A stretch of 64,000 bases of DNA from Owenia fusiformis (taxonomy: Eukaryota > Annelida > Polychaeta > Sabellida > Oweniidae), in the NCBI GenBank assembly GCA_903813345.2, contig CAIIXF020000005.1:10977375-11041374 (forward strand), given 5' to 3'. Shown piece by piece: positions 35,641 through 46,562 of this stretch (position 1 is the first letter of the stretch; every line of letters begins with the position of its first letter). The notes below the pieces were generated by a model. That model searched no databases. It saw only the letters and a list, made by a program, of their open reading frames with translations, and was not told where the DNA came from. A program made the translations under genes and the position numbers.

Positions 35641-35935
35641 AATTAGTTGCTTGGATGGTAGATTGTTTGTTTGCTTGCTTATCTGCACGATTGATTGCTT
35701 GATTGACCGTTTACTTGCTTACATTCTTTCTTTGTTGCTTAGTTGCTTCCTTGGTTTCTTTGCTGGATTTGAGTTTGATTAGTTACTTGATTGGTTGGTT
35801 TGTCGGTTGTTTGCTTGCTTTATTTGTAAGTTGCATGTTTTTTTTACTTGCTTAGTTTCCTGCTTGCTTTGATGGTCGTTTGCTTGCTTGCTTGGTTGCT
35901 TGCGTGGTTGGTTGCTAGGTTATTTATTTGAAACT
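35641..35935 (+). repeat. Degenerate TTGC/TTGG tetranucleotide microsatellite
   Basis: About 295 bp consists largely of TTGC, TTGG, TTGA and CTTG words with many substitutions. It ends 13 bp before G-run MITE copy B. Confidence 0.65.
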
Positions 35936-35947
35936 TGTCTAAATATC

Positions 35948-36227
35948 CATAGGCTTAGCCAGGGGGGGGGGGTTGCGAATAAGAATAAGACCCTGAAAAA
36001 GAGGAGAAAAAGAACTTTAAAGCTTTTTATTTGAAGCTTCTAGCTCAATTTGGAATGAAGTTGCATCTAATTTTGTAAAATTCAATATAAAAATCATTTT
36101 TTGGCTGGTTTATGTCACAATCGCACCGCCCGATTATGTCACAATCGCACCCCCCCCCCCGACTGAAACCCGAAATCTTTTTGGCGATCGCACCCCCCCC
36201 CCTGACTGAAAGCTGGCTACGCCCCTG
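35948..36227. mobile_element. Short G-run MITE, copy B (hAT5-like family), TSD ATATC
   Basis: The left TIR CATAGGCTTAGCC is followed by a G-run. The right end is a C-run, CTGACTGAAAGCT and GGCTACGCCCCTG, whose complement is CAGGGGCGTAGCC (10 of 13 bases match the left). Flanking 5-bp direct repeats ATATC lie at 35943-35947 and 36228-36232. An internal duplication of ATTATGTCACAATCGCACC is present. CAG ends and 5-bp TSDs fit the hAT5 group; this is inference. Confidence 0.6.
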
Positions 36228-38814
36228 ATATCTGTTATTGGCCATAAATAAAACTATATTTATATTGTGAGCATTTATGGGTTTTGATAATAATTGGCTT
36301 TATACATGTATAATTAATCAAATGTCATATTGTATCATGTTGGCTAAATCGTTTCAAGTGAAATATTTAGAACTGAAATCGGGGTTCGCTTAGTTTGAGT
36401 CAGGGAACAATCACACAGACGGATTAATTAATATTTGTTTTGATACATGAGTATTATAGGTTATAGGTAGTATCATGAGAACCAAGTAAACGTGTATAGG
36501 ATTATTTTTTGTTTATTCGGAATTGAGTGAACCATCTGTAGTTTTAATTAAGGATCAATAAATACATCTAATCAAGATCAAATATTAGAAATCTATTTTT
36601 GACTGGATAAATTTTTGTTCGAATGTCAAACAGAACCTTCACGTTCTTTATTCATTTGGAACTTTGGTTTGAATTATTTCAATCAAATGTGTGTTGATAC
36701 CCCGGGCCAATGCCATTAATTGATGTTGCAATACATCGCACGCTCGGTCTTAACTGTGTTCATCGACGGGAGCCGAGTGAACGAAGATGGTTGCAATAGG
36801 GGGGGGGGGCATTATTGTCTTTATTACAAATTACTTTTACACATTATAACATACATAGTAAACGCGACCTGAACGGGGAAGGGATTGGGGTTGTGCACAA
36901 TTTGCTATCTCTTTATACATGTTTTATTGCCAAATTAATATGAAAACAAGCTGGAGTAACATAAATATTTATTTAGTATTTTGTTACCACACATCAAAAG
37001 GCGCATTTGAAGTTCAGAAAATGCAAGAAGACTTGGCTAGATATTATGTACTTATATATTTATATGTTACGTATTTATTTTGTATTCAATTCCAATTCTC
37101 GCACTCCTTGAACCACCCCACCCCTTGGCTACGGGTATAAGTACATTCGGCACACGGAGAGAATAATATTAGACTTCTGCAATGCAACTTATAAGAGAGA
37201 CCTAAAATGAAAATAATGTAACAAGTGCTCTACTTTGGTGATAAAAATAACTGTTCCTGTAAAAATATACAATTGTAGTCCATCACAAGGTTCATTTATT
37301 TCATGAAAGCGTCAAGGGACAATGCATCTAAACACTAAGATAAACAATTAATTAACTTCTGAAGAAACATCCTGTAGTGGAAAAAAACAAATGGCCTTTC
37401 ATAACGGATTAGAATAGCCAGTCTGTCTGATTGTATAATATATTAGATACATTTTAAATTCCTTGGGAAATGAAAAATAGTTTTTTCTGGCTGTTTAATG
37501 AAAACATAAAAATAAAAAGATGAAAATTTCCCATTCATTAACATCTACATACCCCTAGTGGTATGGGCCGTGTGATTGCTACAAATGGACATGCATAATA
37601 GATGATGTATTTGAAAGGTGGCTTTGCCTCGATGTATTGGTTAATGAATGATATTATAAACTTTATTGATCGTGAATTCACCTTTCCAAATTCAAATCCC
37701 AAATAAATAAAGCACACAATTCAAGCGTGACACAAAAAGAGCAAAACTGAAAACCCTTTAACCTATAGTGCCCGACATTATGTTAATAAATAATTTCTAC
37801 ATGTTGAAATATATTGCTATTTGATTGAGTTCAAGACAAAACTTTTTGGAATTGTTTCACATAATGTAATATTCCTCGGATTTGGTGCATACAGATGTTT
37901 TACAATCAGAGACAAGGGTCTTATACGGGGTATTATATTTGGCAAACCAATCAATAAGTAGTATTAAATTATCACAAGGTAAATAACTTAATCCCTTTTA
38001 AAATTGCGGTTAAGTAGCATCTTAATTACAGTAAAGAAAGATCATCTAGGAATTATTTCTGCCTCTCATTCCTTAAACCGGCTTCGTTAAACAGTGTCAA
38101 GATATTTAAGTCAGAGCCAAAAACAAGACTATTTTTATATTTAAATCCCCTCACCTTGTCAATGTTTATGTCTGCATCTGGTTTTTCCTACCTTTTGGAG
38201 GGAGACAATATACACATAGATTAATTACTGGCCATGGACAGGGGGCACAGAAACGAACATTCCGGGATCATTAGGGATAATTGGGGAAGGGGGATGGGTG
38301 GTGTTGAATAGAAAAGTCCGGGAGTGAAGTTAAGGGGTCCTGAAATCTTTCTTTTGATATTCAGTGCTTGAATGGAGACTTGTTTCCACTCCCCGCACTC
38401 TAGTAGAATTTAAATATTTGATCCAAAGGAGTTATTTTTAATCAAAAATCAAAAATGATTAAATGCTTGCTGCATGCAAACATACTACACTTAAATTGGA
38501 ATGCTTTACTTAGTTAATTAACGCAGTAGTCACATGACACACGGATAAGACGTACCTGGGCCGAGGATAAGCAATATTTATCTCTCAATAGGTATGATAA
38601 GTGTGAACTTTTTATTCCTGAGAATTAGTAGTTAGTAGTGCTTATTACTTATGGATAAGACATTAAGTATTCTTTCTTAGTAGTGCTTAGAAAATAGTGT
38701 TTCACGTTGTGTGTTGAACTATATATCAACGTTATGTTAAAGAATTTATCCCATACTTGGACGTGTTACGGGTACATAAAGCTGGTTTGTAAAAACTTAT
38801 ATTTTCATCAGCGG

Positions 38815-38872
38815 GCAGATATAGCTTTACGTCCCGCTCCGAGCGGGCAGATATAGTATATCCGCCCGCTAC
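38815..38872. repeat. Small palindrome built on AGCGGGCAGATATAG
   Basis: GCGGGCAGATATAG occurs twice in direct order (from 38815 and about 38847), and the second copy runs into its near complement TATATCCGCCCGCT to make an imperfect hairpin. It is much more GC-rich than the surroundings. No function is recognised. Confidence 0.4.
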
Positions 38873-39159
38873 GTCATAATCGGCGCTCGCATATTTGTTC
38901 ATAATTTGTAACGTTCACGTAATGACTGTAAACTACAATGGAGAAAACACAGACAATCGGGATCTGTTTGATGGTTTAAAAAAGGGAAAGAGCATCCACT
39001 TAATCAATCAAAAATTCGAGAAAATAAATGTGGGAATATTTGAGAGAACAGGAAAATCCGCCGACGGCCAAGAAAACAAAACTGGACATGAATATTCTAA
39101 AATATTTCCACGATTGAACAATGTGAACCAGATGACCAAGATTGGTATGGGATAAACAT

Positions 39160-39301
39160 ATTATCCTATAGTCGGTTCAGGATATTGGGATTATCCCTTG
39201 GCCAATATAATATATTTTCCCTCGGGACCTGCGGCCCTCGGGCAAATATATTATATTTTCCTCGGGATAATCCCAATATCCTGAACCTCATATAGGATAA
39301 T
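39160..39301. repeat. 142-bp near-perfect hairpin
   Basis: Two arms of about 68-70 bp pair almost completely. The outer ends are ATTATCCTATA/TATAGGATAAT, the middle is GGTTCAGGATATTGGGATTATCC and its complement, and the inner part is rich in CCCTCGGG. The loop is only a few bases. It is probably a foldback element or transposon end; no clear TSD was seen. Confidence 0.55.
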
Positions 39302-40880
39302 CTCTATATACACCACTTATCATTGTGACGTTTTGTTTTTCTGAAGGTATGATCTACACAAAGAAGGCTAGATTTTCATCCTAAGACAGATTACATTATA
39401 GCGTCCATAATGAACTTCATTTAATACGTCAACCTAATTCGTTACCTTTAGATCTTTTGGAATAAAGCGCTGGCTTTGTTTAAAAACTTCTTGGCTCGGC
39501 GTGTGCAGGATAATCGGCAATGTTCCAGAAATGACAGGTCCAAACATCTCAACAAAGTGAATGCTGTCACAAATGAGTGATTAATTCGAACGTAATTACT
39601 TTGGTTGGATTAAAAGCCTTCTACTTTTTTAGAAATATTTATCTACGGATAACACAGTCCATGTTAAACAACATCATTACCCACGAGATCGCTTTAATCC
39701 TGTTATTCTTGCTGACGTATGTGATCTTTAAGATAATTTCAATTTCATGATGACATTTTAATATGTCATCATGACTTGGGTTGACTTGGCATTTCATGTT
39801 ATAAACACCTATATATCAAAGCATTCGTAAATTGTGGATTAATTCGATTTTATTTTAATTTGTTCTCCAGAATACTAATAAAAACTATGAAACCTTTTAT
39901 TGGGTTATATAGTTATTACTGCTTTCCTACATTTGACAAAGCACGTCACTCTGTCAAAGCAATACGTGTTTTATTTAACCTATATTTGGGACACTTGAAA
40001 ATTGACCTTTGATAGTTTAACCAACTTGTATGCATCCGCTTGCTTTGGCATTTTACATTCTGTTGATCATGTTTCATGAAAATACTGCAAAAATACATGC
40101 ACACGGTTTTTTTAAATTGTTATATGGCATGTCAAAAAGTTTATTGTTAATGAGAAATGCAGTCCCGTTCTCATTTCGTTCTTTTGATTAAAAGGCAAGC
40201 AATTGAGAATGACCATGAGCGAGGTAATTAACATTGCAAAATGGCAGAGGAGGCCCCAGAGGATAAAGTAAATAGTACAAATCTGCAATGTTCTCGTTTT
40301 TCAAAAATGCTCGACAATATTATTCTGACATGGCGACGTGGCCCTCTTTGGTACGATATGTTTAGTGTCATTCTGATACCCATCACAGCGTTCTGCCTTC
40401 AACTATAGCTAGAAATATGCTTCTCGAGAGAAGCTAAATAGAAGGTCTTGATTTATCATGATGGTTAAATATCCGGTACGAATGTCTGTCTCAAAGTCTG
40501 TATCATTAGTCATTTCTTGCGTAATTGATGCTGTGTTGAACAAGTGATATTTTGGTGATATGCATGCACTGTTAAATGTTAGTGAACGGTCATGTACCGC
40601 ATTTGTTATGGATATCACGTAGTCAACTTTATAAATAAATGTTTATCCTTTATCGTTCCTTGGTTAAAAGAAAAAATCGACATTTCCTTCAAAACATGTT
40701 TTTCTTGGTATGATTATTGTTATATTATTATATTATTATTATTATTATTATGAGCTTTATTATACTTGTATCCCACATTTGGGCAAAGTGTACAGCTTAA
40801 ACAGAAGAAAATGAAAAAGCTTAACTAATTATCTATATAGTATATTAACTAATCAAAGGGTGCTTGATCATTGCAAGATT

Positions 40881-43800
40881 TTATTGGATGCATTTCGTGT
40901 TTTTTTCTCTCTCGATAAAAATATTGGATATATATTTTGCTAGTATATTTAATATTATTCCCTCTGAATTAAATAGAAACATTAATTTATGTTCCACGTT
41001 ATTCATGTTTTCTAAATTTTGACAGTGTTTTTTTATTTTATCCATATAACTTGACCGAACATCTTTTAACGTATTGCATTCTAATAGGAAATGGCATTCT
41101 GAACCAGTTTTCTTGTTACACATTAAATATTTTCTTTCTTCAATAGGGGTAATTGGTTTTGTGTAACGACCTGTTTCGATTTCTAATTTATGTGCGCTAA
41201 TTCTTAGCTTTGTCAAGTTATTTCTGTCTAATTCATTTTTGATTAAATCCAAGTAGGGTTCCTTGTTCCATTTTGCTTTTATTATCTTATAAAACCTCAA
41301 TTTACCATTATTTGAATTTATTTTAGTTTCCCAAAATTGTATGTATCTATTTTCCAGTAATTTCTTAATTTCTCTTGGTTTTAAGTTTAAATAGTTTGGT
41401 GAAGTACCATTGTAAATATATTTAAGTACATCATTGATGTGCGTGAGCCATGATTGTTTATTCATATCTGTCAGTTGTTTATTTACCTCAAGGGCTTCAC
41501 GTAGAAGTGAGTCGGTTCCTTTATTGTTAATATGATTAAGATATTTCATTTGTTGATAAAACAAAGAAATAAATAGTGGAAACCTACCTAAATCGCCTCG
41601 TGTAGCGTCATTACTGGCCTTTCTGTTAACACCGAGTATCGATTTCATAAATGATATATGAAGAGATTCAAATGTTATTCCATCATATCCCTTTTCTAAT
41701 GCCCATTGTGGGTCTTTTTTAATTTTTCTCGAGTTTAAGATACTCGTACCCCATATATCAGATCCATAGAGGCATATGGGCTTTATGAGTTGATCAAATA
41801 GTTTTAAGCATAATGATGGTTTCATATTACCATTAGAAATTAGACTTAATAATTTAAATTTTGCCTTTTCAGCTTTGTCTTTGACATGCTGGGCTGCAGG
41901 TCTCATTGACCCACTTATGCTTAATTCCATTCCCAGGTAAATGTATCGTGAAACAGATTCTATTTTGTAATTTCCTATAAAGAAGTGATTATCAATAAGT
42001 CTACCATTTTTATTCATTACCATAATTTTGGTTTTATCAGTGTTGATATTTAAGTGCCATTCTTCACAGTATTTTTCTAATTTGTCCAATTTGGTTTGCA
42101 TTTCATCTTTTGAGGATGCGATAATTACTAAGTCATCGGCAAAAAGGAGGCTTCCAATTCGCGTATTATTTAATAAAGGGTCTGTTTTGAGATCTAATGT
42201 TTTAATAATGTCATTTATATATATATTAAATAGAAGAGGACTTAGGGGGTCCCCCTGTTTTATTCCCTTGTTACAGTCAAATTCATTGGTAAATAAACCC
42301 TCATTATCTAGTCTGACTCTTGCTTTTGATTGTGAATATATATGTTTTATCATTTTATAGAATAAACCGTTTACCCCCGATTGCAAAAGTTTCAAAAATA
42401 ATCCATCATGCCATACCGTATCGAAAGCTTTCCTCAAATCAACAAAACACATATATATATTCCCTTTTTCACTTAGTACATATTTATCCACGAGGGTTCG
42501 TATTATGAACATGTGGTCAGTTGTTCGTGCTTTCTTTGTGAAACCGGCTTGATTTTCCGATATTATTTTTCGGTCATGTGCAAAGGCGTAAAGTCTGTTG
42601 TACAAAATTATTGAAAATAATTTGCCAAAGCAATCAGAAATAAAAATACCTCTGTAATTGCCAGGGTCTTTTGTCGTTCCTTTCTTAAATAACGTAACGA
42701 TTGATGAAATATTCCATTTCTCAGGGAAAACTGTTTTGCTTAGTAATATGTTAAACATTTTACAGATAACATTATTTAAAACTGAGTATGACGCTTTAAT
42801 CATTTCATAGCTAATGCCGTTAAAACCCGAACTCTTGTTGTTCTTTAATTGCTTAACTGCCTTGTAAACCTCGTTTTCTGTTATTCTGAAGCTAAGTTCG
42901 TCAAAATGATTGTCATTTTCTATTGATTTAACAATTTCGTTGACTTTTTTGTTGATTTCGGTATTTTTATCCTTTTCAAATAATTTGGAAAAATGTTCAT
43001 GCCATTTCTCTGGTGTTATATACGCGGACTTATTGTTTCCGTCTTTGTGCCTTAGTTGCTCAAGTAGGGACCAATATTCTTTAGGGTCATTGTCATAAAG
43101 TTCTTCTAATTTATTTATCATATTAGTTTTAAATTTCCTCTGTTTTATCTTACAGCATTTCCTATATTCCTTTAGCAACTTGAAGTAATTACCTCTAATC
43201 ATATTATCATTTGGTGATTTTATTAGTTTTGCTCCAATTGACTTAACCTTTCTTTTCAGTATACTGCAATCATTATCAAACCATTTTTGAGATATCGAGT
43301 CCCCTTTCTTTTTACAGAGTAACTTTTTTCGTAGTGTTCTTTTTGCTGTGTTAATTATAATTTTTTCGAGCTTGTCAATACAATCATCAATATCATAGGT
43401 GTCGTTTAGCTCGTCATTGAGTTCATTTATATCATTTCGTGTTTTTAAATTATTGGAGAGGTCCGTTTTAAATTGTACCTCGCGACGGGCGTCCCATTTA
43501 TATTTGATTGGTTTCATTTTGATAGTATGCCCATTGTTTTTAGTCCGATTGTTACCGTGGTCGTTTGGTATTCGTACTTGCATTAATAGAGAAATCTTGC
43601 AATGATCAGAGAGCACACAAAGGTTATCATGAACCTTGAAGTACATAATATCTGGAAGCATATTTTCATGAATAATACAATAGTCAACTACACTGCTTCC
43701 GTTCCATTTATGGCAGGTGAATCTACCGGGCGAATCCCCAAGTACTCTGCCATTTATAATTCGTAAATTAGATGACCTGCATAGGTCTAGTAGCTTCTTA

Positions 43801-44444
43801 CCCGAAGCATCAACAACTGAATCCATGCTGGAACGTTCATTGATGGTGACATCGTTGGGACAAAGCAGAATGTTTGGGATATGATCATCATAACCGTGAT
43901 TATTTTCAAAATCGCGTACTTCACCTGTTCTTGAATTAAGATCTCCCATAATCATAACATCACCTATATTAGAATATTTATTTATTTCTTTTGTCAAAAT
44001 CTCGTATGGGTCATCCCCTGAGTTGAATTTACCTTTTGGGTTATAGTTTGCAGGTGAAAAATACGTTATACATAAGTAAATGTCATTATTTGTATTAAAG
44101 AACTTTTTTGAAAGTTTAACCCACAGGATATCTGGTGTCTTCGTTTTGATTATTGTCGTTCCTGCTATATATGTATTTCTTATAAGTACAGCTAATCCGC
44201 CATGACGTTTCCTGCCAGATTTAGCTCTATTTACCGAAAATGATGTGAAGCCCTTAACTCTATCAAAACATATCGGGTCTTTTTCATCACCATGTGTTTC
44301 GGTTAGACAGACTATATCATGTGTTATTAATTCTTTGATAAAATCATTATCGTGCAATTTGTTCCTTACTTTGCTTTCAATTCCCTGAACGTTCCAGCAA
44401 GCGATATTTAAATGTGTGGTAATGGTCGTATTTTTATATATCAT
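40881..44444 (-). CDS. LINE ORF2: AP-like endonuclease and reverse transcriptase (1187 aa)
   Basis: This is the protein that nicks target DNA and reverse-transcribes the LINE RNA from the nick. Residues about 12-285 form an endonuclease/exonuclease/phosphatase domain with the expected catalytic positions: N18 (CWNVQG), E49 (LTETH), D168 and N170 (MGDLNSR), D254 (VVDYC) and S279-D280-H281. The reverse transcriptase spans about 520-830, with D669 in FVDLRKAFD and D770/D771 in FADD, plus GIKQGDPLSPLLFN. A C-terminal Cys/His cluster (C1109, C1117, H1118, C1123) resembles the short zinc-knuckle end of such proteins. No RNase H is visible. The frame has no internal stop or frameshift, so the copy could encode an active enzyme. 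The start codon is the first ATG, a few residues before the endonuclease core. There is a 669-bp spacer from ORF1. Confidence 0.93.
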   Translation of the reverse strand: MIYKNTTITTHLNIACWNVQGIESKVRNKLHDNDFIKELITHDIVCLTETHGDEKDPICFDRVKGFTSFSVNRAKSGRKRHGGLAVLIRNTYIAGTTIIKTKTPDILWVKLSKKFFNTNNDIYLCITYFSPANYNPKGKFNSGDDPYEILTKEINKYSNIGDVMIMGDLNSRTGEVRDFENNHGYDDHIPNILLCPNDVTINERSSMDSVVDASGKKLLDLCRSSNLRIINGRVLGDSPGRFTCHKWNGSSVVDYCIIHENMLPDIMYFKVHDNLCVLSDHCKISLLMQVRIPNDHGNNRTKNNGHTIKMKPIKYKWDARREVQFKTDLSNNLKTRNDINELNDELNDTYDIDDCIDKLEKIIINTAKRTLRKKLLCKKKGDSISQKWFDNDCSILKRKVKSIGAKLIKSPNDNMIRGNYFKLLKEYRKCCKIKQRKFKTNMINKLEELYDNDPKEYWSLLEQLRHKDGNNKSAYITPEKWHEHFSKLFEKDKNTEINKKVNEIVKSIENDNHFDELSFRITENEVYKAVKQLKNNKSSGFNGISYEMIKASYSVLNNVICKMFNILLSKTVFPEKWNISSIVTLFKKGTTKDPGNYRGIFISDCFGKLFSIILYNRLYAFAHDRKIISENQAGFTKKARTTDHMFIIRTLVDKYVLSEKGNIYMCFVDLRKAFDTVWHDGLFLKLLQSGVNGLFYKMIKHIYSQSKARVRLDNEGLFTNEFDCNKGIKQGDPLSPLLFNIYINDIIKTLDLKTDPLLNNTRIGSLLFADDLVIIASSKDEMQTKLDKLEKYCEEWHLNINTDKTKIMVMNKNGRLIDNHFFIGNYKIESVSRYIYLGMELSISGSMRPAAQHVKDKAEKAKFKLLSLISNGNMKPSLCLKLFDQLIKPICLYGSDIWGTSILNSRKIKKDPQWALEKGYDGITFESLHISFMKSILGVNRKASNDATRGDLGRFPLFISLFYQQMKYLNHINNKGTDSLLREALEVNKQLTDMNKQSWLTHINDVLKYIYNGTSPNYLNLKPREIKKLLENRYIQFWETKINSNNGKLRFYKIIKAKWNKEPYLDLIKNELDRNNLTKLRISAHKLEIETGRYTKPITPIEERKYLMCNKKTGSECHFLLECNTLKDVRSSYMDKIKKHCQNLENMNNVEHKLMFLFNSEGIILNILAKYISNIFIEREKNTKCIQ

Positions 44445-45113
44445 TATAATACGTAAATATGTTAATTAACATTCAACATCTTACATCTTACATCCCGACA
44501 TACTGAAAATATAATGTAATGATTGCATATAGTGTACTTCTGCTGATAACGTCTTAAATGCGTAGAAGTATTATACATTCTTACTTGAATTTATAATATA
44601 ATTAAACGTCTTATATAACTTATTTAGTCACTGATCCGTCTAAATTATACAGTCATTTTATCTGACTGAAGTGTCTTTGAAACTGTGACCTACATGTATA
44701 TCCTGGCTTTAAACCATTCTGGAGTATATTGATTACATATCGAATACATATCGGAAACTACTACTACATTATACTACAATACAATATAGTACAACACAAT
44801 ATAATACTACATTATACTACAATACAATAATATCGCTGGTCTTGAGTGAGTAGAAGTTAACAATCCGTTTATGGTTGTAAATTTGCTGACCAGTCTAGAA
44901 TACAAACAGTTCCTTTATCGATAGTATCTTTGATAATATGCCCTACATGTATGTCTTGACTTAAAACCGTAAACGGAATGAATGAGTAAAATTCGTGATT
45001 ACATTCTTAATTACCATAGTTTTACAAAATAATGAAACATCTTAACTAAATAACGTTTAATTCGTCTAGTGTAGTCACTGATGATCAGTTTAGATTACCA
45101 CCAGGCCCCTAAT
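44445..45113 (-). other. Spacer between LINE ORF1 and ORF2
   Basis: 669 bp, AT-rich and without a long frame. It contains repeats: a direct repeat of CTACATTATACTACAATACAATA near 44765 and 44808, paired CCTACATGTAT blocks near 44690 and 44943, and paired TAGTCACTGAT blocks near 44625 and 45072. The paired blocks suggest internal duplication of the spacer. Confidence 0.5.
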
Positions 45114-46010
45114 CTAGTATATTTGATACTGTTGCCTATATCTTGGTCGAGATCCATAAAAGTTATTGTTGCTGGTCATGTTATTGTTGTTGCGATGTGC
45201 TGGTTGGGAGAGATTACAAAACTTTCTAATCGTGCGAAGTATATTCCCGCAGAGCATTCTAGTTCCTTGTTCGTTAATATGTACGTTATCTCTGTAGAGA
45301 TGGGGTTTCGGTTGGCCATTCAGTCCTAGATTGTCATTGGGGCAGCATGTGACATTGTCGTTATCGTGGAATAGAACTTCCAATTGGCTAGCTATAGATT
45401 TCTGACGGAGGTTCCATTTTGGGTTGTCTTTTCTCGGTGGTGGTAAGGACACTATAATCTTCGAGTTCGGAGCCTTTGTTTCGTTGAGTTTGACCAGTTC
45501 TTCCATCGATTTGATGATCCTTTCATCTGATTGTACTGATTTGACATCATTACTTAACACCTGGAACACTGTTATGTCTGGTTTTGAAGTTGAACCATTT
45601 ACGTAATCTTTAGCCTGTTGAATTGTATAGGCCTGTTCAACTGACACGTTAAGTCCGCTCATCCTCTTGCCATCCACATGGGACAAAATGCTTGATCCGA
45701 TTAGCTTAACAGTTGGTTCCTTCTCGCTATTCTCATCGTTTGTTATTTCTATTAGATTGTCAGATTTCCTGGTTACCACTGTGTAAGGCGTGTCGTCTTT
45801 CTTCTCGTGTGCTAATTTTTTGCACTGGAGTTTGAGTTCAAAAATTTCCTCTTCCTTATCTTCTAAATACTGGTTTTTATTTTTTATTCTTTGTTGTAGC
45901 TCTTCCATTTCATTCTTATTTGATCTGATAACTGAATCCTGTTTCTCCACTTTCTTCCTCAGTGTGTTAAGATCGTGAAGTTCATCATCTTGTTTGGATA
46001 TTACTTGCAT
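45114..46010 (-). CDS. LINE ORF1: coiled coil plus SGNH-hydrolase-like domain (298 aa from the first Met)
   Basis: Residues 1-72 are rich in Glu, Lys, Gln and Leu with heptad-like spacing, predicting a coiled coil for self-association. Residues about 100-280 resemble the SGNH esterase fold found in ORF1 of CR1-type LINEs: block I reads LIGSSIL (S107 at the nucleophile position, the usual GDS changed to GSS), block III reads LSND (N154, D155), and block V reads D241-N-V-H244. The basic, Asn-rich end may bind RNA. The frame stays open for 90 codons upstream of this Met, with more coiled-coil-like sequence and several Cys, but contains no other Met. The true start is therefore either lost by 5' truncation or supplied from upstream. 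Catalytic activity is not certain because block I is altered. Confidence 0.75.
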   Translation of the reverse strand: MQVISKQDDELHDLNTLRKKVEKQDSVIRSNKNEMEELQQRIKNKNQYLEDKEEEIFELKLQCKKLAHEKKDDTPYTVVTRKSDNLIEITNDENSEKEPTVKLIGSSILSHVDGKRMSGLNVSVEQAYTIQQAKDYVNGSTSKPDITVFQVLSNDVKSVQSDERIIKSMEELVKLNETKAPNSKIIVSLPPPRKDNPKWNLRQKSIASQLEVLFHDNDNVTCCPNDNLGLNGQPKPHLYRDNVHINEQGTRMLCGNILRTIRKFCNLSQPAHRNNNNMTSNNNFYGSRPRYRQQYQIY

Positions 46011-46562
46011 CTTTGATTGAATCTTTTCATTTAGTTCTTCGATTTCCCTGTTTTTTGAACTTATAATTGTTTGTTGGTGATCAATTTCACTTTGATACGC
46101 CTTTATTTTTCTGGCTTGGTCTGTAACAAAATCAGCTTGTTCTTTTCTTATCTTTCTAACTCTGCGTAATTCTGTATCATGCTCGCAAGTCGATTCTTCT
46201 CCTGAGCATCGCGTATATGAACCATTGTTCTGTCTGCCCCTACAAGTGGTATAGATTAGATAAAAAGTTACATTTGAACGTCAACAAAAAAATTGACCGA
46301 ACTAAAGCGTGGTGAAATTCAAAATGGCCGCCTCATGAACATGGGACTAAGTGTACATCTTTCTTTAATATTATTAATAAATTTCTGTATGTACATATCT
46401 ATCACGTAAAATTTATGAACTAGTATTGTTGGTGTATTTGTGACAAGCAATACACATGGCAGGAATGAGCAAAATAATTTTGCTAATTAGAAACCATTTA
46501 TTAAATGTAGATAGATATACGACGAGTAATATAATGACATAGGGTTTCGACATTTCGAAAAT

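Larger units (their letters stand above)
36228..40717. other. Non-coding stretch
   Basis: No gene is recognised. Contents are a G-run at 36798-36810, the partner segments of the old duplication (37250-37440, 37990-38150), an AGCGGGCAGATATAG repeat/palindrome (38815-38872), and a large hairpin at 39160-39301. An 86-codon open frame at 38895-39155 has no recognisable domain. Confidence 0.45.
40718..46283 (-). mobile_element. CR1/Jockey-type LINE retrotransposon
   Basis: A non-LTR retrotransposon on the minus strand with ORF1, a spacer, ORF2 and a 3' end at low coordinates. After ORF2 there are about 160 nt of 3' UTR with AATAAA (complement at 40756-40761) directly followed by a TAA/ATA microsatellite at about 40718-40750, typical of a LINE 3' terminus. 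The 5' end is uncertain: the open frame of ORF1 runs 90 codons past the first methionine to a stop at 46281-46283, which suggests 5' truncation. The intact ORF2 implies a fairly young copy. Clade placement (CR1/L2/Crack-like) is inference from the SGNH-type ORF1 and the apurinic-type endonuclease. Confidence 0.85.

Noticed and set aside
36045-36245. 66-codon minus-strand frame with Gly-rich sequence
   Set aside because: It lies inside G-run MITE copy B and is a translation of the C-runs.
42028-43605. Several plus-strand frames of 60-110 codons
   Set aside because: They are antisense shadows of the LINE ORF2.
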